Below are positions 1 through 8,055 of a DNA stretch of 36,516 nucleotides, one piece after another. Source of the stretch: an uncultured Lachnospiraceae bacterium. GTDB taxonomy: Bacteria > Bacillota > Clostridia > Lachnospirales > Lachnospiraceae. The translations under genes were made by a program, and so were the position numbers. Every line of letters begins with the position of its first letter. Position 1 is the stretch's first letter. Under the pieces are notes generated by a model that was not told the DNA's origin, made no database searches, and saw only the letters and a list, made by a program, of their open reading frames with translations. Location: contig CAOJVE010000007.1 of NCBI GenBank assembly GCA_948444865.1, positions 1 through 36,516 on the forward strand. Reading direction: 5' to 3'.

Positions 1-41
1 CTAAGGGTGATTCTGCTGTTCCGCATAATTATAGCAGGAAT

Positions 42-1391
42 TTATAACCTTTTCAACAGTTCTTCGCGCTCTTTTTCAAATCCGGGTTTGCCGAGAAGGG
101 CAAACATATTCTTTTTATAGCTTTCAACGCCTGGCTGGTCGAATGGATTTACGCCCAGCACGTATCCGCTGACGCCGCAGGCAAATTCAAAGAAATAGAA
201 TAATTGACCCAGGAAGAATTCGTTTTGGGCCGGGATATGAACCATTAAATTGGGAACTTGTCCGTCGGTGTGGGCGAGGATTGTTCCGTTCATGGCGCTT
301 TTGTTGATGAAATCTACGTTTTTGCCGGCCAGGTAGTTTAATCCGTCCAGGTCCACGGGCTCTTCCTGCAGTACGATTTCATCCCGGGAAGTTTCCACGT
401 TCAATACGGTTTCAAACATGATTCGGGAACCGTCCTGGATAAATTGCCCCATAGAATGAAGGTCCGTCGTCAGATCCACGGAGGCCGGGAAGATGCCTTT
501 GCCGTCTTTTCCTTCGCTTTCGCCGTACAGCTGCTTCCACCATTCGGATATATAGTGGAGGCTGGGTTCGTAGTTGGCCAGTATTTCCACACTTTTGCCC
601 TTCCGGTGCAGCGCGTTGCGCACAGCGGCGTACTTGAGGGCGTCGTTTTCTTCAAAATCGTTTTCCAGGGCCATTTTGCGTCCGGCGGCTGCGCCTTCCA
701 TCAGCTTGTCAATGTCCGCGCCGCTGACGGCGATGGGAAGCAGGCCCACAGCTGTCAAAACGGAGAAACGTCCGCCCACATCGTCTGGAACCACGAAGGA
801 TTCGTAGCCTTCTTCCGTGGCCAGGTTTTTCAAAGTGCCGCGGGCTTTATCGGTGGTGGCGTAGATTCTCTTGGCTGCCGCTTCTTTTCCGTATTTCTTC
901 TCAAGAAGCGCTTTGAAAACGCGGAACGCGATGGCCGGTTCCGTGGTTGTGCCGGATTTGGAAATCATATTGATGGAAAAGTCTCTGTCGCCGATTACAT
1001 CGATCAGACCCTGGATATAGGAGCTGCTGATGCTGTTGCCCACATAATATATTTCCGGAGTTTTGCGAAGCTTAGGGCTTATCTGATTATAGAAGCCGTG
1101 TCTTAAAAACTCAATGGCCGCGCGCGCGCCCAGATAAGAGCCTCCGATGCCGATTACAAGCAGAACCTGGGAATCTTCCTGGATTTTTGCGGCCGCCTTT
1201 TTGATCCGGTCGAATTCTTCCTTATCATAATTTTCGGGAAGGTCGATCCATCCCAGGAAATCGTTGCCCAGACCGTTTCTGGCCATCAGTTTTTCCTTTG
1301 CGGCCATGGTCCACTCCTTCATGGCAGGTATCTCGTTGGCGCCTAAAAAAGACTCCGCTTTTGAATAATCAAAAGTTATTTTATCGCTCAT
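42..1391 (-). CDS. pgi: Glucose-6-phosphate isomerase
   Basis: Cytosolic enzyme that interconverts glucose 6-phosphate and fructose 6-phosphate in glycolysis and gluconeogenesis. The 449-residue length is normal for the Firmicute form of the family. Visible motifs are the sugar-phosphate-binding [12 protein letters not shown] near residue 83, the phosphate loop [10 protein letters not shown] near residue 143, the catalytic Glu in [10 protein letters not shown], the catalytic His in TDLHSMGQF, and the C-terminal [11 protein letters not shown] stretch with the conserved Lys. The ATG at 1391 is preceded by a GGGTGA ribosome site and, further upstream, by a good promoter. It appears to be a single-gene unit. 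No clear hairpin follows its stop within the 41 bases left in the window. Confidence 0.97.
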   Translation of the reverse strand: MSDKITFDYSKAESFLGANEIPAMKEWTMAAKEKLMARNGLGNDFLGWIDLPENYDKEEFDRIKKAAAKIQEDSQVLLVIGIGGSYLGARAAIEFLRHGFYNQISPKLRKTPEIYYVGNSISSSYIQGLIDVIGDRDFSINMISKSGTTTEPAIAFRVFKALLEKKYGKEAAAKRIYATTDKARGTLKNLATEEGYESFVVPDDVGGRFSVLTAVGLLPIAVSGADIDKLMEGAAAGRKMALENDFEENDALKYAAVRNALHRKGKSVEILANYEPSLHYISEWWKQLYGESEGKDGKGIFPASVDLTTDLHSMGQFIQDGSRIMFETVLNVETSRDEIVLQEEPVDLDGLNYLAGKNVDFINKSAMNGTILAHTDGQVPNLMVHIPAQNEFFLGQLFYFFEFACGVSGYVLGVNPFDQPGVESYKKNMFALLGKPGFEKEREELLKRL

Positions 1392-1424
1392 GTTTTATCA
1401 CCCTTTCATTTTGTCTTTAGATTT

Positions 1425-1453
1425 AGTGTAGCAAATAAACGGGTTTTTCGCAA
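1425..1453 (-). promoter_or_regulatory. Sigma-A-type promoter of pgi
   Basis: On the minus strand TTGCGA (1448-1453) and TACACT (1425-1430) are separated by 17 bases, placing transcription start roughly 30 bases before the pgi ATG. It fits in the 66-base gap behind the upstream gene. Confidence 0.6.
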
Positions 1454-1457
1454 CATT

Positions 1458-2051
1458 TTACCCCATAAATTCCCGGATTACTTCCCGCATGATCTCTTCT
1501 TCTTCCGGGGACAAAAGCTCGCCGAACCGTCCTTTTTCTCCGGAGCTCTCCCGGATGCCTCCGGCCACATAATCCACCATAGCGTCCTGCTGTTCCCGGC
1601 TGGCTGCGGCGGAGGCTTGGACAGCGGCGGCCTGACGGCAGCTTTCTTCTATATAGTTTGCCATGGAATGATGGATTGTATCCTCTTTGTAAGAAAAATC
1701 AAATGCCTGCCGAACAATCAGAAGCGCCACCGGAACGGCAATGCCTGTCCGGAAATATATGGAAGGAACCATGCCGGTATGTAAAAATATTTTGGAAATG
1801 AGCACGGACAGACACAACAGGAAGGCACAGACCAGAGAAGGCATCCATGCCCAGCGGTTCATCCGGCGCATCAGCTCGTCGCGGCAGCTGCAATGTTTCA
1901 GCCATTTTTCTTTTAAGTTCGTCAGGCTGTTGTCCTTTTGCAGCCTTCTTTTGTAACTGAGACGTATGACGGCCATTCCCAGCGCGCCCAGTGCGCCCAT
2001 TCCCGCCATTGCATACAGTAAGATCTGCATGTCCATGATTTTTTGTAACAT
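1458..2051 (-). CDS. Small membrane protein of unknown function
   Basis: I do not recognise the family. The ATG at 2051 is chosen because a strong AAGGAGGG ribosome site sits just upstream; a longer reading frame exists upstream to 2174 but that part lacks a ribosome site and contains the promoter. The 197-residue product has a hydrophobic N-terminal segment (about residues 8-27), two more hydrophobic segments around residues 68-85 and 95-113, then a soluble Ala/Gln/Glu-rich tail that ends in an acidic helix (SPEEEEIMREVIREFMG). It is therefore probably an inner-membrane protein with a cytoplasmic or extracellular C-terminal helix. It sits between pgi and a divergent ATPase, which gives no functional hint. 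Confidence 0.75.
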   Translation of the reverse strand: MLQKIMDMQILLYAMAGMGALGALGMAVIRLSYKRRLQKDNSLTNLKEKWLKHCSCRDELMRRMNRWAWMPSLVCAFLLCLSVLISKIFLHTGMVPSIYFRTGIAVPVALLIVRQAFDFSYKEDTIHHSMANYIEESCRQAAAVQASAAASREQQDAMVDYVAGGIRESSGEKGRFGELLSPEEEEIMREVIREFMG

Positions 2052-2109
2052 ATAACCCTCCTTCAAAAATCGTTCATAGCTGGAACCTATTCCCTGTCTT
2101 CCTAAAGTT

Positions 2110-2138
2110 ATTATATAGCAGGCATGTACATTTTGAAA
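2110..2138 (-). promoter_or_regulatory. Likely promoter of the 1458-2051 membrane protein gene
   Basis: A perfect TATAAT on the minus strand (2110-2115) lies 17 bases from a weak TTTCAA -35 (2133-2138). The position, about 60 bases before the chosen ATG, supports that start. Confidence 0.45.
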
Positions 2139-2224
2139 TAAAAATCGTTCGACAAATCCTTTGCTAAAGCGCATAAATGCTGGACTTCGACGGGCTTTGA
2201 CGTTTGTGGTGGGCAGCGCAAAGA

Positions 2225-2253
2225 TTGTAATTAAACGGCGGCTGTGTTAAAAT
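2225..2253 (+). promoter_or_regulatory. Promoter of the SMC-like ATPase gene
   Basis: TTGTAA (2225-2230) and TAAAAT (2248-2253) with a 17-base spacer, about 45 bases upstream of the ATG at 2301. Confidence 0.5.
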
Positions 2254-2300
2254 TATAAAAGGGCGTTTCGGGTGGAGAAGCCTATAAACAGAGGTGAACT

Positions 2301-3863
2301 ATGGTTATTGAAGAACTTCATGTAAAAAATTTTGGAAAACTGCAGGATACGAAAGTTCCTTTTCAGGAGGGTTTAAATCTGATATATGGGCCGAATGAGA
2401 GTGGGAAAACTACCCTGCACACTTTTTTGAAGTGTATGCTGTTCGGGATGCGCCGTTTGAGAGGGCGGGGAGCTGCGAAGGACGTTTACAGCCGATACGA
2501 ACCGTGGGAGTATGGGCATTATTATGCGGGGGCCATGCGTTTTTCCAGCGGCGGCAAAGTGTTTTGTCTGGACCGGAATTTTCAGAAGGACAACGTGCGG
2601 GCGGAGCTTTTCTGCTTAACGGACGGCGAAAAACTGTCGGTGAAGCGGGGCGATTTGTCCATGCTGTTGGGGAACGTCAGCGAGATTGTCTACGACAATA
2701 CCGTGTCCATCGGGCAGACAAAGGGCGTCACCGATCAGGATTTGGCGCTGGAGCTTAAGAATTACATGGCCAATTACCAGGGGACGGGGGACAGTGACCT
2801 GAATCTGGGCAAAACCATGCAGATTTTGAAAAACCAGAAGAAGGTTTTTCAGGGGGAACTAAAGCTGAAAAAGGCCCAGGAGGATTCCAAGAAGGGAGAG
2901 GCGGCCTCGCAAACGCTGTACTTAAACCAGGAAGTGCATCAGCTGGGGGACAAGATTCGGGCGGAGAAGCGTCAGCTTGTCCAGTTGGAGCGGGAGCGGC
3001 AGGATTTGGAGGACGCAAAAGAGCAGGGCGAGATGAAAAAGCAGGCGCTTTGGTGCAGGCTGCTGAATGTGGCGGCGGCATGCATTGTTGTGATAATGGC
3101 GGCAGCGGCGGCGTTCCTGCCTGAGCCAGCCCGAAGCGGCGCTGTGATTGCCGGGGCGCTGGCGATGTGCGGCTGTCTTTTTGTCCGGGGGAAGCGAAAG
3201 AGGAAGCTGGACGGGCTTCGGGACAGGCGGCGGGAGGAGCGTGAGATGCTGACCCGGCAGATTGAGCGTATGAAAGGCCGTTTACATAATCAGGAAGAGG
3301 AGCTTAAGGAAAAGTCTTTGGAGCTGGAAAAACTGGCGCAGCGGCTTCACGCCTATAATCAGGACGCGCTGGGAAAAGGGCTGGGCGGCAAAGACCCTTT
3401 GGAGGAGGAAATGGAAGGGATCGACTTAGCCATGGAGGTCATTGGCATGATCGGACAGCGTTTGCAAAATGAGGTGGGAAGTCAGATCTGTCAGCGCACT
3501 TCCGAGGTTTTGGCGGAGCTTACCAGGGGGAAATATCATCAGGTAGTGATTGACAAAGAGCTGCAGATGGGCGTCAGCGCCCAGGACCGTTACATTCCGG
3601 TGGAACAGTTAAGCCGCGGCACCATGGAGCAGGTGTATTTTGCGCTGCGCATGGCCGTGGGGGATATACTGTGCAGTCAGGAACCCTTGCCGGTGGTGCT
3701 GGACGATGTGTTTGTGATGTATGACGAAGTGCGTTTAATGGAAACGCTGCAGTGGCTGATTGAGCACAAGCGGCAGGTTTTGCTTTTCACCTGCCATAAA
3801 AGGGAGGGGCAGATCCTGCAAGACTATGGCCTGCCGTATCACCGGGTGGGTGTGTTTGATTGA
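2301..3863 (+). CDS. SMC/RecN/YhaN-like AAA ATPase with central membrane segments
   Basis: ATP-binding protein of the SMC/Rad50/YhaN type. The N-terminus carries Walker A GPNESGKTT (residues 30-38). A charged coiled-coil region follows (about 185-245), then one or two hydrophobic segments (about 252-295), a second coiled coil (about 300-355), and a C-terminal ATPase half with the signature LSRGTMEQVYFALR and Walker B LPVVLDDVFVMYD. At 520 residues it is much shorter than YhaN (about 950). The usual partner is a SbcD/YhaO-like phosphoesterase, but none lies next to it here; the upstream gene is divergent and unrelated. The start is supported by AGAGGTGA upstream. A role in DNA end processing would be a family guess; the central hydrophobic part suggests membrane association. 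Confidence 0.85.
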   Translation: MVIEELHVKNFGKLQDTKVPFQEGLNLIYGPNESGKTTLHTFLKCMLFGMRRLRGRGAAKDVYSRYEPWEYGHYYAGAMRFSSGGKVFCLDRNFQKDNVRAELFCLTDGEKLSVKRGDLSMLLGNVSEIVYDNTVSIGQTKGVTDQDLALELKNYMANYQGTGDSDLNLGKTMQILKNQKKVFQGELKLKKAQEDSKKGEAASQTLYLNQEVHQLGDKIRAEKRQLVQLERERQDLEDAKEQGEMKKQALWCRLLNVAAACIVVIMAAAAAFLPEPARSGAVIAGALAMCGCLFVRGKRKRKLDGLRDRRREEREMLTRQIERMKGRLHNQEEELKEKSLELEKLAQRLHAYNQDALGKGLGGKDPLEEEMEGIDLAMEVIGMIGQRLQNEVGSQICQRTSEVLAELTRGKYHQVVIDKELQMGVSAQDRYIPVEQLSRGTMEQVYFALRMAVGDILCSQEPLPVVLDDVFVMYDEVRLMETLQWLIEHKRQVLLFTCHKREGQILQDYGLPYHRVGVFD

Positions 3864-3888
3864 CAGCGGACGAAAAGCATTGTATAAT
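3860..3888 (+). promoter_or_regulatory. Perfect consensus promoter of the thiamine operon
   Basis: TTGACA (3860-3865), a 17-base spacer and TATAAT (3883-3888): an exact sigma-A consensus. The -35 box overlaps the stop codon of the preceding ATPase gene. The leader before the thiS ATG is only about 30 bases, too short for a TPP riboswitch. Confidence 0.85.
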
Positions 3889-3923
3889 GAATGCCATCTT
3901 TTATTTTACGCGGAGGGGATGAT

Positions 3924-4118
3924 ATGGTGAAAATCAACGGAGAGAGTCTGGATATTGCGGGAAAGACTCTGGAGGAATATTTGAAAATGACCGAGTACGA
4001 TTCTGCGCGGATTGCCATAGAGCGCAACGGGGAGATCGTCCCTAAATCCCAATACGGGGAAACGACTCTGGCGGAGGGGGACTGCGTGGAAGTGGTCAGT
4101 TTTGTGGGAGGTGGCTGA
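3924..4118 (+). CDS. thiS: Sulfur carrier protein ThiS
   Basis: A 64-residue ubiquitin-fold sulfur carrier that ends in the required Gly-Gly (SFVGGG). ThiF adenylates the terminal glycine; the resulting thiocarboxylate supplies sulfur to ThiG for the thiazole ring. The sequence has the family pattern VKINGESLDIAGKTLEEYL at the start and VEVVSFVGGG at the end. The ATG at 3924 is chosen because GGAGGGG lies 6 bases upstream; an in-frame ATG at 3891 has no ribosome site and lies at the expected transcription start. It is the first gene of the thiamine operon, and its last codons contain the ribosome site for thiF. Confidence 0.93.
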   Translation: MVKINGESLDIAGKTLEEYLKMTEYDSARIAIERNGEIVPKSQYGETTLAEGDCVEVVSFVGGG

Positions 4119-4119
4119 T

Positions 4120-4746
4120 TTGATTCCTACAGAAGAAGAGATGCGAGACGCGCTGCGAAAGCGTCATGGCGAAAAACTGCAGGAGAAGTTTTCATCCGCC
4201 GCGGTCGCGGTCTGCGGCCTGGGCGGTCTGGGGTCTAATATTGCCATATCTTTGGCCCGCGCGGGGATCGGCAGACTCATACTGATTGATTTTGACAGAG
4301 TGGACGTGGCCAATTTAAATCGGCAGCAGTACAAAGCGTCTCAGGTGGGCAGGTACAAGACCGAGGCGCTGGCGGAGAATCTAAAGGAGATTGCTCCCTA
4401 TGTGCGGCTGGAGACGCGCACGGCCCGCGTGACGGAGGAAAACGCCCGGGAGCTGTTGGGCGGCGCCCAGGTCGTGTGTGAGGCTTTTGACGATGCCCGG
4501 CATAAAGCTATGCTGGCCAGCGCGGTTCTTGAGACAATGCCGGAGAAGTATCTGGTGGCGGCGTCCGGCATGGCGGGGCTTGGCAGTGCGAATCTTATCA
4601 AGACGCGTAAAGTGATGTCCCGGTTTTATCTCTGCGGGGACGGAGTCAGTGACGCGGCGGAGGGCGGGGGGCTTTTTTCCTCCCGGGTGACGCTCTGCGC
4701 GGCTCACCAGGCGCACGCGGTTCTGCGGATTTTGGCGGCACAATGA
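4120..4746 (+). CDS. thiF: ThiS adenylyltransferase ThiF (short clostridial type)
   Basis: E1-like enzyme that adenylates the C-terminal glycine of ThiS. It has the nucleotide-binding glycine-rich loop CGLGGLGSN near residue 30 followed by the [15 protein letters not shown] segment, including the conserved Asp and Arg of the E1/MoeB/ThiF fold. At about 208 residues it matches the shorter ThiF family found beside thiH in anaerobes, and it lacks the CxxC zinc pairs of E. coli ThiF. The TTG at 4120 is chosen because GGGAGGTGG, inside the end of thiS, is correctly spaced before it; TTG at 4102 or GTG at 4111 are possible alternatives. It starts one base after the thiS stop, so translation is probably coupled. 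Confidence 0.9.
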   Translation: MIPTEEEMRDALRKRHGEKLQEKFSSAAVAVCGLGGLGSNIAISLARAGIGRLILIDFDRVDVANLNRQQYKASQVGRYKTEALAENLKEIAPYVRLETRTARVTEENARELLGGAQVVCEAFDDARHKAMLASAVLETMPEKYLVAASGMAGLGSANLIKTRKVMSRFYLCGDGVSDAAEGGGLFSSRVTLCAAHQAHAVLRILAAQ

Positions 4747-4771
4747 TTTATATAGAAGGAGAGGACAATCA

Positions 4772-5542
4772 ATGGACAGTGACAAGCTTATCATCGGTGG
4801 GCGCGAGTTTCATTCCCGTTTCATACTTGGTTCCGGCAAATATTCTTTGAATCTCATCGAGGCGGCGGTGCGGGACGCGGGGGCGGAGATTATTACGCTG
4901 GCGGTGCGCCGCGCCAATACCAGGGAGCAGGAGAATATTCTGGATTTTATACCAAAGGGCGTGACGCTTTTACCCAACACCAGCGGCGCCAGAAACGCGC
5001 AGGAGGCGGTGCGCATCGCCAGGCTTGCGAGAGAGCTGGGCTGCGGGGATTTTGTTAAAATCGAGATCATGCGCGACTCCAAGTATCTGCTGCCGGACAA
5101 CCAGGAGACGGTTAAGGCTACGGAAATCCTGGCAAAAGAAGGTTTTGTGGTTATGCCGTATATGTATCCCGACCTGAATGTGGCCCGCGATCTGGTCAGC
5201 GCCGGCGCGGCCACGATCATGCCCTTGGCTTCGCCCATCGGTTCTAACAAAGGACTGGCGGCCAGAGAATTTATCCAGATTCTGATTGATGAGATCGATT
5301 TGCCCATTATCGTGGATGCGGGGATCGGCAGACCGTCCCAGGCCTGTGAAGCCATGGAGATGGGCGCGGCTGCCATTATGGCCAACACCGCACTGGCCAC
5401 GGCCAGGAATCTTCCACTGATGGCGTCGGCTTTTCGCCAGGCCATTGAAGCTGGCCGGAAAGCCTATCTGGCGGGCCTTGGCAGAGTCCTCACGCGAGGC
5501 GCGTCCGCGTCCGATCCGCTGACCGGGTTCCTCCGCGATTAA
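4772..5542 (+). CDS. thiG: Thiazole synthase ThiG
   Basis: TIM-barrel enzyme that joins 1-deoxy-D-xylulose 5-phosphate, dehydroglycine and ThiS-thiocarboxylate sulfur to make the thiazole phosphate of thiamine. The 256-residue length is typical. Seen are the N-terminal [12 protein letters not shown] motif, the Schiff-base Lys96 in DFVKIEIM, the segment [14 protein letters not shown], the phosphate-binding [12 protein letters not shown] and [10 protein letters not shown] motifs, and the [15 protein letters not shown] end. It begins 25 bases after thiF with AGAAGGAGAGG ahead of the ATG, and ends 11 bases before thiH, so it sits in the core thiSFGH operon. Confidence 0.97.
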   Translation: MDSDKLIIGGREFHSRFILGSGKYSLNLIEAAVRDAGAEIITLAVRRANTREQENILDFIPKGVTLLPNTSGARNAQEAVRIARLARELGCGDFVKIEIMRDSKYLLPDNQETVKATEILAKEGFVVMPYMYPDLNVARDLVSAGAATIMPLASPIGSNKGLAAREFIQILIDEIDLPIIVDAGIGRPSQACEAMEMGAAAIMANTALATARNLPLMASAFRQAIEAGRKAYLAGLGRVLTRGASASDPLTGFLRD

Positions 5543-5553
5543 GGAGCGTTCAT

Positions 5554-6807
5554 ATGGAAAATCAATTTATTATAGATTCAGAACATTTATCGCCCAAGGC
5601 GCTGGAAAAAAAGCATCGCCTGGAGACAGATCCGTCCGCCCGAAAGAGCCATATGGAGTACCTTCCGGGTATGGAAAAGATTGAATCGGATGTCTGCCAG
5701 CGCGTGATGGCGCAGGTGGATGCCTTTGACTATTCCCAATATACGGGAAAGGATGTGAAGGCGGCGCTGGAGGGGGATGCCTGTTCGATCGAGGATTTTA
5801 AGGCGCTGCTTTCCCCTGCGGCGGAGCCGTTTCTGGAGGCGATGGCGCAGCGGGCGCGTCTGGAAACCAGCCGGCATTTCGGGAACACGGTGTATCTGTT
5901 CACGCCGCTTTATATCGCAAATTACTGTGAGAATTACTGTGTTTACTGTGGGTTTAACTGTTACAATAACATCAGCCGCATGAAGCTGACCTTTGAGCAG
6001 ATAGAGCATGAGATGGAAGTTATTGCTAAAAGCGGCATGGAGGAGATATTGATTCTCACAGGGGAGAGCCGCGCCAAAAGCGATGTGGCCTATATCGGGG
6101 AAGCCTGCCGGCTGGCGCGGAAATATTTCCGCATGGTGGGGCTTGAGATTTATCCGGTGAATACCGAAGAGTACCGTTATCTCCATGAATGCGGGGCGGA
6201 TTACGTCACTGTTTTCCAGGAGACGTACGACGAGGAGAAATACGAGACTTTGCATTTGCTGGGGCATAAGCGAGTGTGGCCATACCGGTTTGACGCCCAA
6301 GAGCGGGCCTTGCGCGGCGGGATGCGCGGCGTGGCGTTTTCGGCGCTTTTAGGGCTTTCGGATTTTCGCAAAGACGCATTGGCCAGTGCACTGCATGCGT
6401 ATTATCTCCAGCGGAAATATCCCCAGGCGGAGATGTCTTTGTCCTGCCCCAGACTCCGCCCCATCATCAACAACGATAAAATCAATCCGCAGGACGTTCA
6501 CGAAAAACAGCTCTGTCAGATTGTCTGCGCATACCGGATTTTCCTGCCCTTTGTGGGCATAACCGTTTCCTCCCGGGAAAGCGCCGAATTCAGGAATGGA
6601 ATCGTGAAAATTGCCGCCACCAAGGTTTCGGCCGGAGTTTCCACCGGCATCGGCGATCATGAGAGCAAATACACTGGAAAGGAGCTGGACGGGCAGCAGG
6701 GCGATGAACAATTTGAGATCGCCGACAGCCGCAGCCTCGACAAAATGTATCGGGACATTTCCGGGGAAGGGCTGCAGCCGGTTCTGAATGATTATCTGTA
6801 TGTCTGA
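5554..6807 (+). CDS. thiH: 2-iminoacetate synthase ThiH (radical SAM)
   Basis: Radical SAM tyrosine lyase that cleaves tyrosine to dehydroglycine and p-cresol, feeding ThiG. It is the oxygen-sensitive alternative to glycine oxidase ThiO, which fits an anaerobe. The 4Fe-4S cluster motif CENYCVYCGF gives cysteines at 125, 129 and 132. Further family features are ILILTGESRAKS, VFQETYDEEKY and the C-terminal GDHESKYTGKELDGQQGDEQFEIAD region. The 417 residues are slightly longer than E. coli ThiH (377). The stop overlaps the start of the next gene by 8 bases, so expression is probably coupled. Confidence 0.96.
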   Translation: MENQFIIDSEHLSPKALEKKHRLETDPSARKSHMEYLPGMEKIESDVCQRVMAQVDAFDYSQYTGKDVKAALEGDACSIEDFKALLSPAAEPFLEAMAQRARLETSRHFGNTVYLFTPLYIANYCENYCVYCGFNCYNNISRMKLTFEQIEHEMEVIAKSGMEEILILTGESRAKSDVAYIGEACRLARKYFRMVGLEIYPVNTEEYRYLHECGADYVTVFQETYDEEKYETLHLLGHKRVWPYRFDAQERALRGGMRGVAFSALLGLSDFRKDALASALHAYYLQRKYPQAEMSLSCPRLRPIINNDKINPQDVHEKQLCQIVCAYRIFLPFVGITVSSRESAEFRNGIVKIAATKVSAGVSTGIGDHESKYTGKELDGQQGDEQFEIADSRSLDKMYRDISGEGLQPVLNDYLYV

Positions 6808-7396
6808 TATTTTATGCGTGACCAACCGGACGCTGTGCCGGGAGGCGTTTCTTGCGCGGATTGAGAAAATCGCCGCCGCCCATCCGGCAGGCATAATCCT
6901 CCGGGAAAAGGATTTAACGGAGGAAGCGTACAGGGAGCTGGCGGTGAGGGCGATGGCCCTCTGTGAAAAATTTGATACGCCGTGCATTCTTCATAATTTC
7001 ACCAAGATTGCCATACAGCTGAAGGCTTCTTTTGTGCACTTGCCTCTTCCGGCGCTGCGCACGCTTTCGCCGGAAGATAAAAGGCGCTTTCAGAAAATCG
7101 GCTCATCCTGCCATTCGGTTGAAGAAGCTCTGGAAGCGCAGAGGCTTGGCTGCAATTATATCCTGGCGGGGCATATATTTGACACGGATTGTAAGAAGGG
7201 CCTGCCTGGGAGGGGGCTTGATTTCCTGGAGAGCATATGCAAAAGCGTTTCCATTCCCGTTTATGCCATCGGAGGCATCGGGGCGGGCAATATAAGGGCG
7301 GTGCGAAAGACCAAGGCGGCGGGGGCCTGTGTGATGAGCGGTTTGATGACTTGCGAGGACGCAGAGAAATATCTTTTGGAATTGGAGGAGGCGTGA
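6800..7396 (+). CDS. tenI: TenI-like thiazole tautomerase (ThiE paralogue)
   Basis: ThiE-superfamily TIM barrel that fits TenI better than ThiE. TenI aromatises the ThiG product to the carboxythiazole phosphate used by ThiE. The ThiE-type NDN substrate and metal residues are replaced (CILHNFT), and there is a GHIFDTDCKKGLPGRG segment whose His125 corresponds to the catalytic histidine known for TenI. ILREKDL and the terminal AIGGIG phosphate loop are conserved. The start is ATG 6800, overlapping thiH; an ATG at 6788 in the same frame is also possible and neither has a strong ribosome site. It lies between thiH and the true thiE, 1 base before the latter. Confidence 0.85.
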   Translation: MSDILCVTNRTLCREAFLARIEKIAAAHPAGIILREKDLTEEAYRELAVRAMALCEKFDTPCILHNFTKIAIQLKASFVHLPLPALRTLSPEDKRRFQKIGSSCHSVEEALEAQRLGCNYILAGHIFDTDCKKGLPGRGLDFLESICKSVSIPVYAIGGIGAGNIRAVRKTKAAGACVMSGLMTCEDAEKYLLELEEA

Positions 7397-7397
7397 T

Positions 7398-8054
7398 ATG
7401 AAATTCTGTAAGGACATGCTGTTATTGTATGCGGTGACGGACAGCGGCTGGGTGGGCAGGCAGACTTTATATGAGCAGATCGAAGACGCGCTGGCGGGCG
7501 GCGCCACCATGATTCAGCTTCGTGAAAAAACGCTGGCGGACGATGCGTTTACGGAGGAAGCCGTGCGGGTCAAAGAGATTTGCCGGCGGCATCAGGCGCC
7601 TCTTATTATTAATGATAATGTGGAGGTGGCTTTGAGAAGCGGCGCGGACGGCGTTCATGTGGGGATTGAAGACGCGCCAGTGGCCCAGATCCGCAAAAGA
7701 GTCGGGGATGATTTTATAATCGGAGCCACTGCCAAGACCATCGCCCAGGCTCAGGCGGCCGAGGCGGCGGGGGCGGATTATCTGGGCATAGGCGCAGTAT
7801 TCCCATCGCCCACCAAGAAAAACGCCATTCGCATCACGGTAGAAGAGCTGCGGAAAATCTGTCAGTTGGCATCCATTCCCGCCGTCGCCATCGGGGGCAT
7901 TGGCCTTGAGAATATGGCGGAGTTAAAAGGCGGCGGTATGGACGGCGTCGCGGTCGTCTCAGCTGTTTTTGGCGCGGCGGATGTGAAAAAAGCGGCGCAG
8001 GAGCTGCGGGCGAAAGCGGAATTATATTGTAGAGCGGACGGGGAGGGAAAATAA
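7398..8054 (+). CDS. thiE: Thiamine phosphate synthase
   Basis: Couples hydroxymethylpyrimidine diphosphate with thiazole phosphate to give thiamine monophosphate. The catalytic family motifs are all visible: IQLREK near residue 36, LIINDNVEVA near residue 70, GVHVG near residue 85, GAVFPSPTKKNA near residue 135, and the phosphate loop VAIGGIG. Length 218 is standard. The gene starts one base after tenI, with GGAGGCGTG as ribosome site inside the end of tenI. No pyrimidine-branch gene (thiC, thiD) is in the window, so the HMP moiety must be made or salvaged through genes elsewhere. Confidence 0.95.
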   Translation: MKFCKDMLLLYAVTDSGWVGRQTLYEQIEDALAGGATMIQLREKTLADDAFTEEAVRVKEICRRHQAPLIINDNVEVALRSGADGVHVGIEDAPVAQIRKRVGDDFIIGATAKTIAQAQAAEAAGADYLGIGAVFPSPTKKNAIRITVEELRKICQLASIPAVAIGGIGLENMAELKGGGMDGVAVVSAVFGAADVKKAAQELRAKAELYCRADGEGK

Positions 8055-8055
8055 C

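Noticed and set aside
1..41. Possible terminator after pgi
   Set aside because: CTGCT and AGCAG could pair, but the loop is large and there is no T-run.
2052..2174. N-terminal extension of the small membrane protein gene
   Set aside because: The extra 41 codons contain the likely promoter and lack a ribosome site, whereas the internal ATG at 2051 has AAGGAGGG.
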